From Pseudomonas sp. AN-1 (GTDB lineage: Bacteria; Pseudomonadota; Gammaproteobacteria; Pseudomonadales; Pseudomonadaceae), in contig NZ_CP139195.1 of NCBI RefSeq assembly GCF_034057115.1, positions 2,294,001-2,358,000 on the forward strand: DNA of 64,000 bases. The letters are read 5' to 3'. The notes under the pieces are model-generated. The model was given only the letters and a program-made list of their open reading frames with translations, ran no database searches and was not told the origin of the DNA. Shown here piece by piece: positions 27,667 to 37,334 of this stretch; the first letter of the stretch is position 1; every line of letters begins with the position of its first letter. The position numbers and the translations under genes are program-made.

Positions 27667-28536
27667 TTATTCCTCGGCAGCATTCGACTTGAGGCGGGTC
27701 AGACGGGCCTCGCTCCACTGCTTGAGCAGAAGGATGAACAGCGCCAGCGCCAGCAGCAGGCTGGCGACGCTGAAGGCGGCGACGTGGTTGTATTCGTTGT
27801 AGAGTATCTCGACGTGCAGCGGCAGGGTGTTGGTGACGCCGCGGATATGCCCCGACACCACCGACACCGCGCCGAACTCGCCCATCGCCCGCGCGGTGCA
27901 CAGCACCACGCCGTAGATCAGGCCCCACTTGATGTTGGGCAGGGTGACGTGCCGGAACATCTGCCAGCCGTTGGCGCCGAGCAGGCGCGCGGCCTCCTCC
28001 TCCTGGCTACCCTGCTCCTGCATCAGCGGGATCAGTTCGCGGGCGACGAAGGGCACGGTGACGAACAGGGTCGCCAGCACGATGCCGGGCACGGCGAAGA
28101 CGATCTGGATATCGCGCTCGCCGAGCCACTCGCCGAAGAAGCCCTGGGCGCCGAACAGCAGCACGTAGATCAGGCCGGCGATCACCGGCGACACCGAGAA
28201 CGGCAGGTCGATCAGGGTGACCAGCAGGCTCTTGCCGGCGAACTCGTACTTGCTCACGCACCAGGCGGCGGCGACGCCGAACAGCAGGTTGAGCGGCACG
28301 GCGATGGCCACGGCGATCAGGGTCAGCTTGAGCGCGGCGAGGGCGTCCGGCTCGAGGATGGCGGTGAAGAACACCCCCAGCCCCTGCTTGAGCGCCTCGC
28401 TGAGCACCACGTAGAGCGGCAGCAACAGGAACAGGACGAACACCAGCCAGGCGCCGACGATCAGCAGGTTGCGCCCCAGCGCGTGGCCGCGGCGGGCGGC
28501 GTTGGCGGAGGCGGAGACAGCGGTGATGGATGACAT
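27667..28536 (-). CDS. cysW: sulfate ABC transporter permease CysW
   Basis: This 289-residue inner-membrane permease has six predicted helices and the EAA loop ([28 protein letters not shown]) that contacts CysA. CysW pairs with CysT to form the sulfate channel. It is the third gene of the operon, 12 bp after cysT and 3 bp before cysA. Confidence 0.97.
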   Translation of the reverse strand: MSSITAVSASANAARRGHALGRNLLIVGAWLVFVLFLLLPLYVVLSEALKQGLGVFFTAILEPDALAALKLTLIAVAIAVPLNLLFGVAAAWCVSKYEFAGKSLLVTLIDLPFSVSPVIAGLIYVLLFGAQGFFGEWLGERDIQIVFAVPGIVLATLFVTVPFVARELIPLMQEQGSQEEEAARLLGANGWQMFRHVTLPNIKWGLIYGVVLCTARAMGEFGAVSVVSGHIRGVTNTLPLHVEILYNEYNHVAAFSVASLLLALALFILLLKQWSEARLTRLKSNAAEE

Positions 28537-28548
28537 GGCGGCTCCTCC

Positions 28549-29367
28549 TCAGGGCGTTTCGATACGGCGCTGCAGCAGGTTGATCAGCAGCAGCAGGACG
28601 AAGGACACCACCAGCATCAGCACGCCGATGGCGGTGGCGCCGGTGTAGTCGTACTGGTCGAGCTTGACCATGATCAGCAGCGGCAGGATCTCGGTCTTCA
28701 TCGGCATGTTGCCGGCGATGAAGATCACCGAGCCGTACTCGCCGACGCCGCGGGCGAAGGCCAGGGCGAAGCCGGTCAGCCAGGCCGGCAGCAGCGCCGG
28801 CAGCAGCACGTGGCGGAACACCTGCAGCGGCTTGGCGCCCAGGCAGGCGGCGGCCTCCTCGACCTCGCGCGGGATGTCGGCCAGCACCGGCTGCACGGTG
28901 CGCACCACGAACGGCAGGGTGACGAATACCAGCGCCAGGCTGATGCCCAGCGGGGTGAAGGCGATCTTGAAGCCGAGATCGCTGGCCAACTGGCCGATCA
29001 GGCCGTTGGGCGTGTACAGCGCGGTCAGGGCGATGCCGGCCACCGCGGTGGGCAGGGCGAACGGCAGGTCGATCATCGCGTCGATGATCCGGCGTCCGGG
29101 AAAGCGGTAGCGCACCAGCACCCAGGCCAGCAGGGTGCCGATCACGCCGTTGAGCAGGGCGGCGGCCAGGGCCACGCCGAAGCTCAGCTTGAGGGCGGCC
29201 AGCACCCGCGGTGCGCTGACGATGGCCCAGAACTCGCTCCAGCTGAGCTGGGCGGCGTGGACGAACATGGCACCCAGGGGGATCAGCACCAGGAGGCTGA
29301 GATACACCAGGGTGTAGCCCAGCGTCAGCCCGAAGCCGGGTATGACGGGGGAAATGCGGCGGGACAT
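28549..29367 (-). CDS. cysT: sulfate ABC transporter permease CysT (CysU)
   Basis: This 272-residue inner-membrane permease ([19 protein letters not shown]) has six predicted helices and the EAA motif [23 protein letters not shown]. It is the partner of CysW in the sulfate/thiosulfate importer. It follows sbp after about 100 bp that contain a hairpin. Confidence 0.97.
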   Translation of the reverse strand: MSRRISPVIPGFGLTLGYTLVYLSLLVLIPLGAMFVHAAQLSWSEFWAIVSAPRVLAALKLSFGVALAAALLNGVIGTLLAWVLVRYRFPGRRIIDAMIDLPFALPTAVAGIALTALYTPNGLIGQLASDLGFKIAFTPLGISLALVFVTLPFVVRTVQPVLADIPREVEEAAACLGAKPLQVFRHVLLPALLPAWLTGFALAFARGVGEYGSVIFIAGNMPMKTEILPLLIMVKLDQYDYTGATAIGVLMLVVSFVLLLLINLLQRRIETP

Positions 29368-29423
29368 AGGTTCCTCGCAAGTTTCTTGGCCCGGAGGCCA
29401 TCCGGGTTGTGGTCAAGCAAGAA

Positions 29424-29446
29424 CCCCCGGTGGCGGACACCGGGGG
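29424..29446 (-). terminator. intercistronic hairpin between sbp and cysT
   Basis: Perfect 9-bp stem CCCCCGGTG / CACCGGGGG with a 5-base loop, about 20 bases after the sbp stop on the minus strand, followed by TTCTTGCTT. It could partly terminate transcription or protect the 3' end of sbp mRNA, giving more binding protein than permease. Confidence 0.6.
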
Positions 29447-29465
29447 CTCGATCGGCAGGCGGAGA

Positions 29466-30461
29466 TCACTGCACCTGGTAGATCTGGTCGAATACGCCGC
29501 CATCGTTGAAGAACTTCGGCTGCGCGCTCTTCCAGCCGCCGAAGTCTCCATCGATGGTGACCAGCTTGAGCGCCGGGAACTGCTGGGCGAACTCGGCGGC
29601 GACCTTCTCGTTGCGCGGTCGGTAGAAGTGCCTGGCGGCGATGCGCTGGCCTTCCTCGCTGTACAGGTACTCGAGGTAGGCGGTGGCCACTTCGCGGGTG
29701 CCCTTCCGGTCGACGTTCTTGTCGACCACCGCCACCGGCGGCTCGGCAAGGATCGACAGGCTGGGCGCGACGATCTCGAAGTTCTCGCCGCCCTCCTCCT
29801 TGAGCGCCAGGAACGCCTCGTTCTCCCAGGCCAGCAGCACGTCGCCGATCTGGTTGTTGACGAAGGTGATGGTCGAGCCGCGCGCGCCGGTGTCGAGCAC
29901 CGGAACGTTCTTGTACAGCTGCTCGACGAAGGCCTTGGCCTTGTCCTCGCTGGCGTACTTCTGCTGGGCGTAGGCCCAGGCGGCGAGGAAGTTCCAGCGC
30001 GCGCCGCCGGAGGTCTTCGGGTTGGGGGTGATCACTTCCACGCCCGGCTTGACCAGATCGTCCCAGTCCTTGATCTGCTTGGGATTGCCCTTGCGCACCA
30101 GGAACACGATGGTCGAGGTGTAGGGGGTGCTGGCCTGCGGCAGGCGTTTCTGCCAGTCCTCGGGAATCAGCTTGCCGATCTTGTTCAGCTCGTCGATGTC
30201 GCCGGCCAGAGCCAGGGTCACCACGTCGGCCTTGAGACCGTCGATCACCGCGCGGGCCTGCTTGCCCGAGCCACCGTGGGACTGCTGGATGGTCACAGGC
30301 TCGTGGCCCTGGGCCTGCCAGTGCTGGTTGAAGGCCGCGTTGTATTCCTGGTACAGCTCGCGGGTCGGATCGTAGGACACGTTGAGCAGGGTCTGCGCCT
30401 GTACGGCGGCGCTGAGGGACAGGCCGACGATGGCGGCCAGAGCGAAACGACGAATGGACAT
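29466..30461 (-). CDS. sbp: periplasmic sulfate-binding protein
   Basis: This 331-residue solute-binding protein has a signal peptide ([22 protein letters not shown]) and the family motifs [48 protein letters not shown] and LLAWENEA, typical of Sbp/CysP. It delivers sulfate to CysTWA. The start is the ATG at 30461 after AAGGAG; the frame continues upstream without homology. The operon is expected to be induced under sulfur limitation by CysB; oscA upstream fits this. Confidence 0.97.
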   Translation of the reverse strand: MSIRRFALAAIVGLSLSAAVQAQTLLNVSYDPTRELYQEYNAAFNQHWQAQGHEPVTIQQSHGGSGKQARAVIDGLKADVVTLALAGDIDELNKIGKLIPEDWQKRLPQASTPYTSTIVFLVRKGNPKQIKDWDDLVKPGVEVITPNPKTSGGARWNFLAAWAYAQQKYASEDKAKAFVEQLYKNVPVLDTGARGSTITFVNNQIGDVLLAWENEAFLALKEEGGENFEIVAPSLSILAEPPVAVVDKNVDRKGTREVATAYLEYLYSEEGQRIAARHFYRPRNEKVAAEFAQQFPALKLVTIDGDFGGWKSAQPKFFNDGGVFDQIYQVQ

Positions 30462-30658
30462 GCTGGTGCTCCTTGGGCGTGCTCGGCGGCACGCCGGATA
30501 ACGGCGGAATGTGGCAATCGGGTCGGGAACGACGGTTGGCGTCACATTCGCCAGCAACAGCGGCGGAGGGCTCGGATGCTCATGTGCGTGCTCATGGTCT
30601 GGTCGATGTCAGGTGGCATGCTCACGCCCTCCGGTGGTCCAGTCGGGCCTGTGCGAAA

Positions 30659-30844
30659 TCAGGGTTGCTTGCTGCCGCTCGGCGGCTGCAGGCGGAACTT
30701 TTCCTTGCGCTCGATCTGCACCACCTGGCCGTTGTGCACGGTGATTTCCACCGCGCCGTAGCGCAGGCCGTGCAGGGCATTGTGGATCTCGCGCAACAGA
30801 CCGGCTTCGTCCTGGCCGGCGACACTGCGTAGGTTGGCGCTCAT
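30659..30844 (-). CDS. oscA: OscA-like small sulfur-starvation protein (DUF2292)
   Basis: This 61-residue protein of the YezD/DUF2292 family contains IHNALHGLRYGAVEITVHNGQVVQIERKEKFRL, with no membrane segment or signal. In pseudomonads oscA sits directly upstream of sbp and is needed for use of some organosulfur compounds; its biochemical role is not known to me. The start ATG at 30844 follows AAGGAGC on the minus strand. About 200 bp separate it from sbp. Confidence 0.88.
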   Translation of the reverse strand: MSANLRSVAGQDEAGLLREIHNALHGLRYGAVEITVHNGQVVQIERKEKFRLQPPSGSKQP

Positions 30845-31197
30845 GGGGATGCTCCTTGGCTATGGATCGCCCGCGGGCCGTGCCCCGGCGATGGAGCGCA
30901 TATTAGGCACACCATTTATATTCTTAAAAATATTGTTTAAGAATTCTTCTATAATTTAATGACATAAAAACCAGGCAGGCCCGGGCGCGGCCGGCGCGCC
31001 TCGAATCGCCGCCCACCGCCGCAGCGCAGCCTGGCTCCCGGCTGCGCCACCTGGCCGCCTATACTGCAGGACACATGCGCAGCGGGCTCCATGCGCCGCT
31101 GCCGCTACCCCGATCCACCGGGCGCCCTCGCCCGGCCTGCCGAACAGCCCGCGCACGAGGTGCGCCGGCCGGCGTCCGAGCGCACGACGAGGTAGGC
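30845..31197. other. divergent spacer between oscA and glk
   Basis: 353 bases. The first 130 include the A+T-rich oscA promoter region (30904-30965). The rest is G+C-rich and has no gene or clear element apart from GAGG (31189-31192) before glk. Open frames across it on both strands lack homology. Confidence 0.6.
30914..30948 (-). promoter_or_regulatory. probable oscA promoter and operator palindrome
   Basis: A 9-bp perfect inverted repeat ATTCTTAAA (30920-30928) / TTTAAGAAT (30936-30944) with a 7-bp spacer overlaps the palindrome AAGAATTCTT (30939-30948). On the minus strand TATAAA (30920-30915) could be the -10 box with a poor -35, as expected for an activator-dependent promoter. CysB is the natural candidate (inference). 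Confidence 0.5.
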
Positions 31198-32157
31198 ATG
31201 CTCATTCTGGCGGCAGACATCGGCGGTACCCGGGCGCGCCTGCTGCTGGGCGAGAGCCGCGGCGACACCTGGCAGCCCCTGCGTCAGCAGACCCTGGCCA
31301 GCCAGGAACATGCCGACGGCCTGAGCCTGCTGCGCGCCTTCCTGCGCCCGGGCGAACAGCCGCAGGTCGCCTGCCTGGCCGTGGCCGGGCCGGTCGATGG
31401 CCGGCAGGTGCGACTGACCAACCTGCCCTGGGACCTGGACGCCGACGAACTGGCCGGGCAACTCGCTCTGCGCCGGATCGAGCTGGTCAACGACCTAGCC
31501 GCCCAGGCCCAGGGCCTGCCCCTGCTGCACGACGAGCAACTGTACCCCTTGCAGAGCGGCAGGCCGCAGCCCGGCGGCGTGCGCGCCCTGCTCGCCGTCG
31601 GCACCGGCCTGGGCATGGCGCTGCTCGCCGGCACGCCGGCGCAGCCGCTGGTCCTGCCCAGCGAGGGCGGCCATGCCGACTTCGCCGCGCAGGACGAGCA
31701 GCAGCTCGCCCTGCTGCGCCACCTGTTGCCGCGCCACGGCCGGGTCAGCCTCGAGCTGCTGCTGTCCGGTGCGGGGCTGGTGCGCCTCTTCGCCTTTCTC
31801 GCCGGCCGCGACGAGGATGCCGACGACCTGCCCGGTCCCGCGCAGATCGGCGCCGCCGCCGCGGCCGGCGACGCCCGGGCGACGGCGACCCTCGAGCTGT
31901 TCGCCCGCCTGCTGGCCGGCGCCGCCGGCAACCTGGCGCTGACCGGCCTGGCCCGCGGCGGCGTGTACCTGGGCGGCGGCATCGCGCCGAAGATCCTGCC
32001 CTGCCTGCGCCTGCCGGCGGTGCGCGAGGCGTTCGTCGCCAGGCCGCCGATGCGTGCGCTGCTGGAAGGCATCCCGCTGCAGGTGGTGCTCGACGAGCAG
32101 CTGGGCCTGCGCGGCGCCGCGCAGATCGCCGCGCGCCTGGCGCTGCAGGCGGAGTGA
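31198..32157 (+). CDS. glk: glucokinase
   Basis: This 319-residue ROK-independent (bacterial Glk family) kinase phosphorylates glucose to glucose-6-phosphate. Motifs: ADIGGTRARLLL (ATP phosphate-binding, residues 6-17), LACLAVAGPV, ELVNDLAAQAQGL, VGTGLGMALL, PSEGGHADFA and GVYLGGGIAPK. The start is the ATG at 31198 after GAGG; the longer frame upstream is unsupported. It is followed 4 bp later by the ABC-like gene and close to a glucan hydrolase, so the three could serve glucoside use, but this is only positional. Confidence 0.93.
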   Translation: MLILAADIGGTRARLLLGESRGDTWQPLRQQTLASQEHADGLSLLRAFLRPGEQPQVACLAVAGPVDGRQVRLTNLPWDLDADELAGQLALRRIELVNDLAAQAQGLPLLHDEQLYPLQSGRPQPGGVRALLAVGTGLGMALLAGTPAQPLVLPSEGGHADFAAQDEQQLALLRHLLPRHGRVSLELLLSGAGLVRLFAFLAGRDEDADDLPGPAQIGAAAAAGDARATATLELFARLLAGAAGNLALTGLARGGVYLGGGIAPKILPCLRLPAVREAFVARPPMRALLEGIPLQVVLDEQLGLRGAAQIAARLALQAE

Positions 32158-32161
32158 CGCC

Positions 32162-33928
32162 ATGGCACCGGCCAGCCCGCCCCCGCCCCGGCTGACCTGG
32201 CAGTTCCTGCGCCTGGCCGGCGCCTACTGGAACTGCGAGCGCCGCTGGACGGTGCGCGCGGCGGTGCTGCTGCTGGTGGCGCTGACCCAGGCGCAGGTGG
32301 GCCTGGCGATCTGGATCAGCTACTGGCATCGCGAGCTGTTCGACGTCCTCGAGGCGCGCTCGCTGCGCGATCTGGTCTGGCTGATCGCCACCTTCCTGCT
32401 GATCTTCGTGCTGACCATGCTGGTCACCGCCCTGCACCTGCACGTCAAGCGCTGGCTGCAACTGGACTGGCGGCGCTGGCTGACCGACCGCCTGCTCGAC
32501 CAGTGGATGGCCCACGCCCGCCACTACCAGCTGCAGTTCACCAGCGGCGAGCACGACAACCCCGACGGGCGCATCGCCGAGGACATCCGCATCGCCACCG
32601 AGACGGCCATCGCCCTGGCGCTGTCGCTGCTCTATTCGCTGCTGATCCTCGGCAGCTTCATCGACATCCTCCTCGACGTCTCCGGCAGCCTGCCGATCCC
32701 CGGCACCTCCCTGGTGGTGCCCGGCTATCTGGTGCTGCTGGCCTTCCTGTATGCCGGCGGCGGCACCGTGTTCGGCCTGCTGCTGGGCCGGCCGCTGATC
32801 CGCGCTACCAACCGCCTGCAGACGGTGGAGGCCAACCTGCGCTTCGGCCTGGCCCGTGCCCGCGAGAACTCCGAGGCGATCGCCCTGATGCACGGCGAGG
32901 AGATCGAGCACCGCCAGGCCGATCGGCTGTTCGCCGACGTCGGCCAGGGCTGGAACCGCCAGACGCTCGGCTACCTGGGCATCGTCTCCTTCTCCACCGG
33001 CTACGGCACCCTGCTGCCGGTGTTCCCGATCCTGGTCGCCGCGCCGCAGTTCATCGCCGGGGGCATGACCCTGGGCGTGCTGATGCAGGCGGCGCAGGCC
33101 TTCCAGCGCCTGACCTCGGCGCTGTCCTGGCCGATCGACAACCTCGGCGAGCTGGCCAAGTGCCGCGCCTCGGTCGACCGGGTGGTGAGCCTGTACAACG
33201 ACATGCTGCTGCTCGAGGAGCGCGCCGACAATCCGGTGGAGCACCGCATCGACCTGCGCCGCAGCCAGGGCGACACACTGACCCTGCGCAACCTCAGCCT
33301 GGCCAATCCGGACGGACGGGTGCTGCTGGAGCCTCTGGACCTGAGCATCCAGCGCGGCGAACGGGTGCTGATCAGCGGCGACCCGACGGTGACCATCGCC
33401 CTGTTCAAGGCAGTCGCCGGGCTGTGGCCCTGGGGCCATGGCGAAATCGAGCTGCCCGCCGGACAGAGCATCGTGTTCCTGCCGCAGCGGCCGTTCCTGC
33501 CCGACGGCACCCTGCAGGCGGCGCTCAGCTACCCGCACCCCGCCGGCCACTTCGGCCACGCGCAGATTCTCCACGCCCTGGACTGCGCCGGCATCCCCTG
33601 GCTGGCGCCGCGCCTGGAGGACAGCGACGACTGGGACCGCGTGCTGCCGCTGCGCGCCCAGCAGCGCATCGGCATCGCCCGCCTGCTGCTGCACCATCCG
33701 GCCTGGGTGTTCATCGAGGAGGCCACCGACGCCTTCGACGTGCAGGGCGAGGAATGCATGACCGAGGTGCTGCACCGCGAACTGCTCGGCTCGACGCTGC
33801 TGACCATCAGCTTCCACCGCACCCTGGAACACTTCTACACGCGCCGGTTGGTGCTCGACCGGCTGTGCGAAGACAAGTACCTGAGCTGCTCGCCGGAGCC
33901 GGCCCCCTGCGCCCTACGCGAACCCTGA
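32162..33928 (+). CDS. SbmA/BacA-type ABC transporter with degenerate ATPase domain
   Basis: This 588-residue protein has an N-terminal membrane domain (~1-330, about six helices; ENSEAIALMHGEEIEHRQADRLF and LTSALSWPIDNLGELAKCRASVDRV are typical of the YddA/SbmA-BacA group) and a C-terminal nucleotide-binding domain. Walker A, expected as GPSGAGKSS, reads LISGDPTVTIALFKAVAGLWPWG with no lysine. The signature reads LPLRAQQRIGIARLLL, and Walker B ends FIEEATDAFD. The Q-loop LPQRPFLPDGTL is kept. ATP hydrolysis is therefore doubtful; SbmA and BacA work without ATP, using the proton gradient. It overlaps the convergent GH5 gene by 15 bp. Confidence 0.85.
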   Translation: MAPASPPPPRLTWQFLRLAGAYWNCERRWTVRAAVLLLVALTQAQVGLAIWISYWHRELFDVLEARSLRDLVWLIATFLLIFVLTMLVTALHLHVKRWLQLDWRRWLTDRLLDQWMAHARHYQLQFTSGEHDNPDGRIAEDIRIATETAIALALSLLYSLLILGSFIDILLDVSGSLPIPGTSLVVPGYLVLLAFLYAGGGTVFGLLLGRPLIRATNRLQTVEANLRFGLARARENSEAIALMHGEEIEHRQADRLFADVGQGWNRQTLGYLGIVSFSTGYGTLLPVFPILVAAPQFIAGGMTLGVLMQAAQAFQRLTSALSWPIDNLGELAKCRASVDRVVSLYNDMLLLEERADNPVEHRIDLRRSQGDTLTLRNLSLANPDGRVLLEPLDLSIQRGERVLISGDPTVTIALFKAVAGLWPWGHGEIELPAGQSIVFLPQRPFLPDGTLQAALSYPHPAGHFGHAQILHALDCAGIPWLAPRLEDSDDWDRVLPLRAQQRIGIARLLLHHPAWVFIEEATDAFDVQGEECMTEVLHRELLGSTLLTISFHRTLEHFYTRRLVLDRLCEDKYLSCSPEPAPCALREP

Positions 33929-35020
33929 CGGCAGCCAGCCGCGCTCGACGCAGTCGCGGAAACACCAGGCCGGAGTGGTCTCGGTCTTGTAGCTCCAGAA
34001 GAACCAGCCCAGGTACTTCTCCCAGGTGGCCAGTTGGGCGGCGGCGTAGCCGCGGTAGGCCACATCCTCCTGGAAGGCGTCCATGTACTCCAGCGCGTGA
34101 TTGAACGGCCCCTCGGCCCACAGCGAGACCACCCGGAGGTCCAGGCCCAGACTCCACTCGCCGCAGAAGGTCGGCAGGCCCAGCTCGGTGATGACGGCAT
34201 CGGCCTCCTGCTTCCACTCGCCGGCGGCCTTGCGCAGGTGGCCGTAGATGTCCATGTCGATGTCGCCGCGCTCGAAGCACTGGTAGCGGTGGATGTCGAA
34301 GATCACGTTACGGAACTCCGGCCCCTGCATGAAGCCCAGATACTCGCGGAAATCGCGGAAACCGTCATGGAACACCACCGCCACCCGCTCGGCCGGGCAA
34401 TGCTTGCGGATGCGCGCGTAGGCGGCCAGGTAGTAGGCCTTGAGGTAGTCGGTGGGCACGTCCCAGCGCGGTTCGTTGAGCGCTTCGATGGCGTGCAGCG
34501 CCGGATGGTCGCGATAGCGCTCGGCCAGGCGCTCCAGCACCGCCAGCGAATGCTCGAGGTATTCCGGGCGGGTGTGCCATTCGCAGACGTCCTTGATTCC
34601 GCCGTTGTCGAAACCGTTCTGACAGCCCGGGGCGGCATGCAGGTCGAGCACCACGCGCAGACCGAACTCCTGCGCCCAGTCCATGGCGCGGTCGAGCACC
34701 TCGATGCCGCCTTCGACGAAGGGATGGCGGTGCGCGCCGTAGCTCGGGTGCCAGGGATAGTCGGGGCCGAAGATCCAGTGGCCCAGCGGAATGCGCACGG
34801 CGTTCAGGCCATGGCCGGCGATCCAGGCGAAGTCGTCGCGGGTGACGAAGCTGTCCCAGTGCCGGCACAGGCGCTCGCCCGCAGCCTCGCCCAGTTCGGC
34901 GCACCAGGTGGTCTCGTCGGTGGCCGCCAGCCCTTCGAACAGACTCGGCACCATCCATTTCTCCAGCACCAGCCAGCTGCCCAGATTGACCCCGCGCAGC
35001 TTCATGCCTGCCTGCTTCAT
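33914..35020 (-). CDS. glycoside hydrolase family 5, exo-beta-1,3-glucanase-like
   Basis: This 368-residue TIM-barrel hydrolase begins RGVNLGSWLVLEKWMVPSLF and contains DLHAAPGCQNGFDNGG, a pattern I know from fungal exo-1,3-glucanases. The acid/base glutamate is in EALNEPRW and the nucleophile in LPTFCGEWSLG. No signal peptide is visible, so it appears cytoplasmic. Start ATG 35020 follows GGGGAGA; a second ATG lies five codons inside. Substrate is inferred from family; a beta-glucoside or oligoglucan whose glucose would feed glk is possible. Confidence 0.82.
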   Translation of the reverse strand: MKQAGMKLRGVNLGSWLVLEKWMVPSLFEGLAATDETTWCAELGEAAGERLCRHWDSFVTRDDFAWIAGHGLNAVRIPLGHWIFGPDYPWHPSYGAHRHPFVEGGIEVLDRAMDWAQEFGLRVVLDLHAAPGCQNGFDNGGIKDVCEWHTRPEYLEHSLAVLERLAERYRDHPALHAIEALNEPRWDVPTDYLKAYYLAAYARIRKHCPAERVAVVFHDGFRDFREYLGFMQGPEFRNVIFDIHRYQCFERGDIDMDIYGHLRKAAGEWKQEADAVITELGLPTFCGEWSLGLDLRVVSLWAEGPFNHALEYMDAFQEDVAYRGYAAAQLATWEKYLGWFFWSYKTETTPAWCFRDCVERGWLPSGFA

Positions 35021-35123
35021 CGCCGTCTCCCCCGCGCCTGGCGCGTCCAGCCCACCTGACTGTCAGGCTAGCAGACGCCAGACGCAGCCGAGACCGCGCA
35101 CCACTGCCCCAAATCGCGGACAC

Positions 35124-35150
35124 AAAAAAAGCAGCCCAAGGGCTGCTTTT
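35124..35150 (-). terminator. Rho-independent terminator of rplS
   Basis: Stem GCAGCC / GGCTGC (35131-35136 and 35141-35146) with a CAAG loop; on the minus strand it is followed by a T7 run (35130-35124). A-rich/T-rich flanks on both sides may also stop plus-strand transcripts. Confidence 0.85.
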
Positions 35151-35171
35151 CTTGCTGCAGGGAAGCGGGTC

Positions 35172-35528
35172 TCAGACCAGCTTCTCCTTGATGCGAGCGG
35201 CCTTGCCGGACAGGTCGCGGAGGTAGTACAGCTTGGCCTTGCGCACGTCGCCGCGACGCTTGACGGTGATGCTGTCGACCAGCGGGCTGTAGGTCTGGAA
35301 GGTACGCTCGACGCCAAAGCCGCTGGAGATCTTGCGCACGGTGAAGGCGCTGTTCAGGCCGCGGTTACGCTTGCCGATCACCACGCCTTCGAAGGCCTGC
35401 AGACGCTGACGGTCGCCTTCCTTCACCTTCACTTGCACGATCACGGTGTCGCCGGGGGCGAACGCCGGGATCTCTTTGTTCATCTGTTCAGCTTCGATCT
35501 GCTGAATGATCGGGTTCTTGTTGCTCAT
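35172..35528 (-). CDS. rplS: 50S ribosomal protein L19
   Basis: This 118-residue ribosomal protein begins [21 protein letters not shown] and contains [26 protein letters not shown] and [16 protein letters not shown]19 lies at the 30S-50S interface. It is the last gene of the conserved rpsP-rimM-trmD-rplS operon. The start at 35528 has GGAG upstream; the ATG six codons earlier is not conserved. Confidence 0.98.
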   Translation of the reverse strand: MSNKNPIIQQIEAEQMNKEIPAFAPGDTVIVQVKVKEGDRQRLQAFEGVVIGKRNRGLNSAFTVRKISSGFGVERTFQTYSPLVDSITVKRRGDVRKAKLYYLRDLSGKAARIKEKLV

Positions 35529-35569
35529 GCTGTGCTCCATAGACAAGCCTGCGGCCTGCCATCGATACG

Positions 35570-36313
35570 TTAACTATCGTTCTGCTGGCGGATATATTCG
35601 TCCAGCAGCTTTTTCTCTTCTCCAGAAAGCGAGCGACTATCCAGAAGATCGGCACGTCGTTCCCAGGTACGTCCCAGGGACTGCTGCAAACGCCAGCGCC
35701 GGATGTGTTCGTGGTTGCCGCTGAGCAGCACCGGCGGAACACTTTTGCCCTCGTACACCTCGGGTCGGGTGTAGTGCGGACAGTCGAGCAGGCCGTCGGT
35801 AAACGAGTCCTCCTCGGCGGAATCGGCGTGTCCCAATGCTCCGGGCAACAGCCGCGTCACCGCATCGATCAGCACCATGGCCGGCAGCTCACCGCCGGAC
35901 AGGACATAATCGCCGATCGACCATTCTTCATCCACGTGCGTCTCGATGAAACGCTCGTCGATGCCTTCGTAACGCCCGGCGATGAGGATCAGACGCTCCT
36001 CGTTCGCCAGTTCGCGGACCGCCGCCTGATCGAGACGACGCCCCTGCGGCGACAGGTAGATCACCTTGGCCGCACCGCCTGCAGCTTGCCTGGCATCGGC
36101 CAGGGCCCGCTCCAGCGGCTTTATCTTCATCACCATCCCCGGGCCACCGCCGAAGGGCCGATCGTCCACCGTCTGGTGGCGGTCCTCGGTGTAATCCCGC
36201 GGATTCCAGCATTGCAGCTGCAGGAGACCCTGCTTCACCGCACGGCTGGTGATGCCGTACTCGCTGATGGCGGCGAACATCTCGGGGAACAGGCTGAGAA
36301 CGTCTACCCGCAT
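35570..36313 (-). CDS. trmD: tRNA (guanine-37-N1)-methyltransferase
   Basis: This 247-residue SPOUT methyltransferase forms m1G37 in tRNAs and prevents frameshifting. The knotted SAM site is marked by [13 protein letters not shown] and [20 protein letters not shown]; the N-terminus [13 protein letters not shown] is typical. Gene order rpsP-rimM-trmD-rplS is universal in the group. It lies 3 bp after rimM. Confidence 0.98.
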   Translation of the reverse strand: MRVDVLSLFPEMFAAISEYGITSRAVKQGLLQLQCWNPRDYTEDRHQTVDDRPFGGGPGMVMKIKPLERALADARQAAGGAAKVIYLSPQGRRLDQAAVRELANEERLILIAGRYEGIDERFIETHVDEEWSIGDYVLSGGELPAMVLIDAVTRLLPGALGHADSAEEDSFTDGLLDCPHYTRPEVYEGKSVPPVLLSGNHEHIRRWRLQQSLGRTWERRADLLDSRSLSGEEKKLLDEYIRQQNDS

Positions 36314-36316
36314 GGG

Positions 36317-36856
36317 TCAGAAATCCGCATCCCAGTCCACCCGCAGCTCACCGGCAGCCAGATCGACCTTCTGCACGCATTGCTCCGTGTAGGGCAACAG
36401 GCGCTCGCGATCGTCCAGACTGCCCGCACAGGGCTTCACCACCAGCACGTCGTTGGCGCCGGTTTCCAGCAAGTGGTCGACCTTTCCGAGCAGTTGCCCG
36501 TCCTGATTGATGACCTTCAGACCTTCCAGCTGATACCAGTAGAACTCGTCCTCTTCCAGCGCCGGCAGCAAGCTGCGCGGTACACAGATGAGGAATCCGG
36601 CATAGCCGCGGGCCTCTTCGCGATCGTCGAGTCCCTTGATCTTGGCGGTCAGCACCTTGTTGTGCAGGCGCCCACTGGCCAGTTCGACCTGACGGACCTC
36701 GCCATCACGCTTGAGCGTCCAGTGGCGGTAGTCCAGCAGGTTATCCAGCGGATCGGTGTAGGAGTAGATCTTGACCTCACCGCGGATGCCGTACACCGAG
36801 ACGATTTTGCCAAGGACGACCAGATCCTCGGCGGGTGCCGGCGAATTTTGCATCAT
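36317..36856 (-). CDS. rimM: ribosome maturation factor RimM
   Basis: This 179-residue 30S maturation factor has an N-terminal beta-barrel domain (VVLGKIVSVYGIRGEVKIYSYTDP) and a C-terminal PRC-barrel domain (EFYWYQLEGLKVINQDGQLLGKVDHLLETGANDVL). It binds S19 and helps assemble the 16S head domain. Two ATG codons are adjacent (36856 and 36853); either could be the start. Confidence 0.97.
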   Translation of the reverse strand: MMQNSPAPAEDLVVLGKIVSVYGIRGEVKIYSYTDPLDNLLDYRHWTLKRDGEVRQVELASGRLHNKVLTAKIKGLDDREEARGYAGFLICVPRSLLPALEEDEFYWYQLEGLKVINQDGQLLGKVDHLLETGANDVLVVKPCAGSLDDRERLLPYTEQCVQKVDLAAGELRVDWDADF

Positions 36857-36863
36857 CGAGCAC

Positions 36864-37112
36864 TCAGGCCTGAGCAGCCGCTTCCTTGAGCAGCTGGGCA
36901 GCGCGCTCGGACGGCTGGGCGCCCTGGCTCAGCCAGTACTGGGCACGCTCGGCGTTCACGGAGAGACGCACTTCACCACCGGTGGCGACCGGGTTGAAGA
37001 AACCGATGCGCTCGACGAAACGGCCGTCACGGGCGGAGCGGCTGTTGGTCACGGTCAGGTGGTAGAAAGGGCGCTTCTTGGAGCCGCCACGAGCAAGACG
37101 GATGGTTACCAT
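36864..37112 (-). CDS. rpsP: 30S ribosomal protein S16
   Basis: This 82-residue protein ([21 protein letters not shown]...) is a complete S16. It is first in the rpsP-rimM-trmD-rplS operon; rimM starts 7 bp after its stop. Confidence 0.98.
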   Translation of the reverse strand: MVTIRLARGGSKKRPFYHLTVTNSRSARDGRFVERIGFFNPVATGGEVRLSVNAERAQYWLSQGAQPSERAAQLLKEAAAQA

Positions 37113-37334
37113 TGAACTTCGTTCCTGTAGTAGGTGCTTGCAAAAGCTGTATGCACACTAGGGCCCACGGCCCGAAAGGCCGCACATTTTAAGGATTATC
37201 CGGAGAAATGCAAAGCCATTTTGCGGCGCCCGCCATGGCGGGCACCGTTCCCGGGGTCTTCCTCATTGTCGCGCGCGGTCTTCGCCGCGCACTACGTCCG
37301 GCGGCATCGCCTGCGCGACGCCGCCGATCGATCC

